Part shown: positions 10,789 to 13,592 of the stretch, piece by piece
Layout of the letters: every line of letters begins with the position of its first letter
Numbering within the stretch: the stretch's first letter is position 1
The notes under the pieces: generated by a model
What the model saw: the letters and a program-made list of their open reading frames with translations, nothing else
Told to the model about the DNA's origin: nothing
Databases searched by the model: none
Program-made: the position numbers and the translations under genes
Assembly (NCBI GenBank): GCA_018815145.1
Contig: JAHIYL010000038.1
Coordinates: forward strand, 1-13,592
Reading direction: 5' to 3'
Origin: Nanobdellota archaeon
GTDB taxonomy: Archaea; Nanobdellota; Nanobdellia; Woesearchaeales; GW2011-AR15
DNA length: 13,592 bases

Positions 10789-13592
10789 ATGGTCTGGCAA
10801 AAAATCACCAATTGGCAAAAAACCCTGGAATGCATAATCAGAGATGGCACCAGAGCAAAGAGATTTTATAATTATAGTCCAGATGACCCTGAATTGGGTA
10901 ACGCGTTAAGCAGCTATAACCTTGCAGCAGGTTATGAGGGCGGAACCGGTTTTTTAAATCCAATTGTACATATGGTTAAACTCAGAAATGCAGTTAAAAG
11001 ATCAAAAAGTGATATTTCATTGAAAACATGTGCTGCAGACAGGTTTGGTGAAGAGTTTTTGTTTAGAGTACATGACATACTGCGTTTCATGGAGAATCAG
11101 GCTTATTACAATAAACAGGATGAGCAGAATTATTTGAATTCTGTTGCTGTGAATGCTGATTTTCATGAGGGAATATTTGATACAATTCAACTGCAAGACG
11201 AAACAGAAAAAATTTGGTGGGATCCTTCTGAACAGAATCTTGAGACCTATACTTTTCATTTGGGTAAATTAAAGGATTTCATGGTTGAATTAAATAAAAC
11301 AGTGCCTAACCAGAATACGCGAAGAGATCTGTTTTATGCTCTGAATGGAAGAGGAGAATTCTGGCTTCCCGGTGTCCTGAACACAAGGTTATATCAAAAT
11401 TGCTCTGCCTTGAATGCAACTCCATTCACTGACTGGATAAGATATTTTTCAGATAAAGAGAAACCCTCGCGATTGGACAATATCGATTTTGCTAAAATGG
11501 AGGAATTTAACAGAAAGATTGTTGACTTATATAAGCAGGAGCGTACACCAGAACAACAGCTGCATTTTGAAGAATTATTGAGTCTATTCTCTTATCATTT
11601 CATATCCGGTGAGTTCGAAGGACTGAATTCGCTTGTTTGGGGAGACGCAAAGGATTTTGACTATGCATGGGACTTAAATTCATTGATGAGTGCTTACTAT
11701 GATTTATTGTATTTTGATGGTTATTGTGAAGAATGCAACAGAAACGATATGCAGTATTCACAGGAGATACGGGGATCGGAATTTGTGCCTAAGATGATGG
11801 ATTTCTTTATCCGTGACAAAGACACAGTCGATGCAATTTCATCAGGAGACATGGTCCTGGACATGGTATATCCCTATTCAGACATCAAGAGCACTGTCAA
11901 CGGTGCTATGAATGATTTTATACAGAATACAGTCTATTCAATTATCACAAATGAGGAATTGTCTATGGTCGACAGAAGTCTTGTGGGTAATAATGATGCA
12001 GAATTGGACACAGGACTATTCTATTTGGTACATGATACTTTGGAAGAAATGAATATAGCAGAATCACCAATCTTTTCTTCAACTAATAAAAGGCTTCAAT
12101 TTGTTGAAAAGCTTATCAGGAAAATCACATTATTTAAGGAGCTTTCACCAAACCGGGCTGTCCTTCCTGAACAGGCTGCTCTGATAACCCTGTATGAACT
12201 TGGGTTTCCTGAATCATTCTATGGCCCGGAGTCTAAAAAAAATGTGAAAGCCAGGACTTTTTTTGACTCTATTAATGAACATATGAAAAATGTTGAGATT
12301 GAATATGATAAGCATATGGCTTTTATTGATGAGATCCTTGAAGAGATAATAAAAAAATCTGCACCTATACCTGGTGATTTTGATGCCTCCTATGTACTGC
12401 AAAAGCCAGTTTCAATAACATTTGATAAGTTCTATGGATTGGATAAAAAATCTTCCATGCTCTATAGAGCTGCGACATTCACAAATGATGATTACTGGTT
12501 ATTGAAAGCCCAGAACTATCTTTTTGGACAAATTTCAGAAATATGCCCGAAAACATCTTCTAAGATTGATAAGGCAGTATTTGTCACCATGGGAGGCGGG
12601 ACATTGGATGAAGAGCTTGAATTAATTTATAGCTATTTGAGTAAAAATCCTGAAGTGACAGATGTTGTGATATATAATGTAGAAAAATCCAATGATATGA
12701 TTAACTGGACTAAAAAACGGAAGGAGATCAATGATGCTGCAGAAAAAAGAAAATCCATAAAACAGAATGTAAATTTCAATGTGTTCCAGATTGAAGAGAA
12801 CTTTTTGGGGAAGGATTTTAATCTGGTGAAAGAACTTGAAATTGCAGCACAAGGAAACTCTGAGTCATTGTCAGATTCCAGCAAATTTGAGATGTATGTC
12901 CTTGCATTGACAAATATGCCAGGCAATCTGCCTGAAGATGATGGTCAGAAACTTCTTATCCAAAGGATGGCGGATGCAGCTCATCTCTATGGAGGGAAAG
13001 TGGTTGTTGGTCTGGCAATGGAGGGAGATCCAACAGACTATGGACATCCATTGAACGAACGTGCATCTAGAAGGCCATTAGATGTGCTCGGAATACCTCG
13101 TAGAGTCTTTGAGTACAAGCCCTCGTATAATGATGAAAACAAAAGATGGGAGTTTAATTTTGAATCCAGACATAATTATTCAAAGGTATTTTTCAAAGAT
13201 GAAAAACAAATTGAGGTAATTTTCCCAAAGGAGTATAAATTCACTGTTGAACCATTTTCAAGAAGATATACAATTGAAACAGAACCAGGACACGAGAATT
13301 ATTTCTATGCAGGTGATTTGCTTGGTACTGATTTTGTCACTACCACATATGACGATTTTGAAACAGATGGAGATGCTGCAACCCTGACTCTTGATGCAAG
13401 GCTTTTGACAAGAACAAAGCAGTCAGTAACCATGAATTACTCTGATTGGAAACCATATACTTGTGAAAGAGGTCATCTTAGAGAAACATATGAGGATGGG
13501 GAAAATATTGACCAAATGCATAACAGTCATATGCCTGACTCCACACCAGCTTATGCTCTATTCACATATGATTTTGCCCCGAAAGAATTGGC
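10789..13592 (+). CDS. Array copy 3 (3' end cut by window): unknown helical domain fused to EgtD-like methyltransferase
   Basis: The frame from ATG 10789 stays open for 934 codons to the window edge. The paralogs end at DFAPA; this one reads DFAPKEL and continues, so little is missing. The first ~75 residues are unlike the others, then CAADRFGEEFLFRVHDILRF (81-100) resembles copy 1. Shared motifs follow: VNADFHEG (121-128), FWLPGVLNTR (191-200), LLSLFSYHFISGEF (263-276). Residues ~310-430 diverge and include a CEEC at 313-316. The methyltransferase-like part has YGLDKKSSMLYRAATF (549-564), KAQNYLF (573-579), motif I VFVTMGGGTLDEE (597-609), VVIYNVEKSNDM (626-637), LTNMPGNLPE (708-717), VVVGLAMEGDP (738-748), RWEFNFE (786-792) and VEPFSRRY (820-827, Glu821). 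The tail carries DW (887-888), CER (892-894) and AYALFTYDFAP. No stop codon interrupts it. Substrate unknown. Confidence 0.83.
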   Translation, partial: MVWQKITNWQKTLECIIRDGTRAKRFYNYSPDDPELGNALSSYNLAAGYEGGTGFLNPIVHMVKLRNAVKRSKSDISLKTCAADRFGEEFLFRVHDILRFMENQAYYNKQDEQNYLNSVAVNADFHEGIFDTIQLQDETEKIWWDPSEQNLETYTFHLGKLKDFMVELNKTVPNQNTRRDLFYALNGRGEFWLPGVLNTRLYQNCSALNATPFTDWIRYFSDKEKPSRLDNIDFAKMEEFNRKIVDLYKQERTPEQQLHFEELLSLFSYHFISGEFEGLNSLVWGDAKDFDYAWDLNSLMSAYYDLLYFDGYCEECNRNDMQYSQEIRGSEFVPKMMDFFIRDKDTVDAISSGDMVLDMVYPYSDIKSTVNGAMNDFIQNTVYSIITNEELSMVDRSLVGNNDAELDTGLFYLVHDTLEEMNIAESPIFSSTNKRLQFVEKLIRKITLFKELSPNRAVLPEQAALITLYELGFPESFYGPESKKNVKARTFFDSINEHMKNVEIEYDKHMAFIDEILEEIIKKSAPIPGDFDASYVLQKPVSITFDKFYGLDKKSSMLYRAATFTNDDYWLLKAQNYLFGQISEICPKTSSKIDKAVFVTMGGGTLDEELELIYSYLSKNPEVTDVVIYNVEKSNDMINWTKKRKEINDAAEKRKSIKQNVNFNVFQIEENFLGKDFNLVKELEIAAQGNSESLSDSSKFEMYVLALTNMPGNLPEDDGQKLLIQRMADAAHLYGGKVVVGLAMEGDPTDYGHPLNERASRRPLDVLGIPRRVFEYKPSYNDENKRWEFNFESRHNYSKVFFKDEKQIEVIFPKEYKFTVEPFSRRYTIETEPGHENYFYAGDLLGTDFVTTTYDDFETDGDAATLTLDARLLTRTKQSVTMNYSDWKPYTCERGHLRETYEDGENIDQMHNSHMPDSTPAYALFTYDFAPKEL

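Larger units (their letters stand above)
10692..10792 (+). repeat. Direct repeat, second copy: gene end, spacer, promoter and leader
   Basis: This is the counterpart of 7798-7898, with three substitutions and no gaps. It contains the last codons and stop of copy 2, the 77-base spacer with T-run, TATA box and leader motif, and the ATGG opening copy 3. The repeat unit (gene plus spacer) is therefore about 2.9 kb. Confidence 0.9.

Noticed and set aside
7798..10792. The 101-base direct repeats as attachment sites, transposon ends or a CRISPR array.
   Set aside because: There are only two copies, about 2.9 kb apart, each containing a stop codon, promoter and start codon in matching positions; no transposase, integrase or cas gene and no target-site duplication is seen.
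36..13592. Open frames of 60-97 codons on the minus strand, e.g. 805-1068, 1099-1389, 12633-12926.
   Set aside because: They lie opposite strongly supported + strand genes (or mostly so), show no family motifs and lack promoters of their own; they are shadows of AT-rich coding sequence.
10789..13592. Array copy 3 as a decaying pseudogene because its N terminus differs and its end is not seen.
   Set aside because: The frame is open for 934 codons, the promoter and all methyltransferase-like motifs are intact, and the missing end is due to the window edge.

Overview
The window looks archaeal. It is AT-rich. Most genes have a TATA-like box 25-33 bases before the start codon, so their transcripts would be leaderless or nearly so, and Shine-Dalgarno sequences are mostly absent. 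Genes are followed by T-runs. It also carries an archaeal-type pyrB-pyrI pair (aspartate transcarbamoylase catalytic and regulatory chains). A small-genome (DPANN-like) archaeon is a plausible guess, but nothing here fixes the lineage. All genes are on the + strand and no intergenic gap exceeds about 175 bases.

Left part (1-4908) is housekeeping or metabolic: a sugar-phosphate nucleotidyltransferase with a ribbon-helix-helix domain fused to its N terminus; a class I SAM-dependent methyltransferase; an unrecognised 196-residue protein with an HExxH motif; pyrB and pyrI overlapping by 4 bases; and an inositol-monophosphatase-family protein with an altered metal site. Promoter positions move two start codons downstream of the longest possible ORFs: pyrB to 2621 and the phosphatase-like gene to 4042.

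Right part (about 4940-13592) is the unusual region: three consecutive paralogous genes of about 935 codons, the third running off the window edge almost complete. I do not recognise the first ~545 residues, which look mostly helical and carry a few strongly conserved motifs. The next ~290 residues match, motif by motif, the EgtD-type histidine methyltransferase fold (Methyltransf_33). A short conserved tail follows. The match was made by eye and the substrate is unknown.

Each copy has its own TATA box and leader. The spacers before copies 2 and 3 are almost identical (98 of 101 bases including flanking coding bases), although the proteins they separate have diverged strongly, especially at the N terminus. 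This suggests recent duplication or recombination between copies, or strong selection on the expression signal. The three-gene array is the best candidate for an undescribed system.
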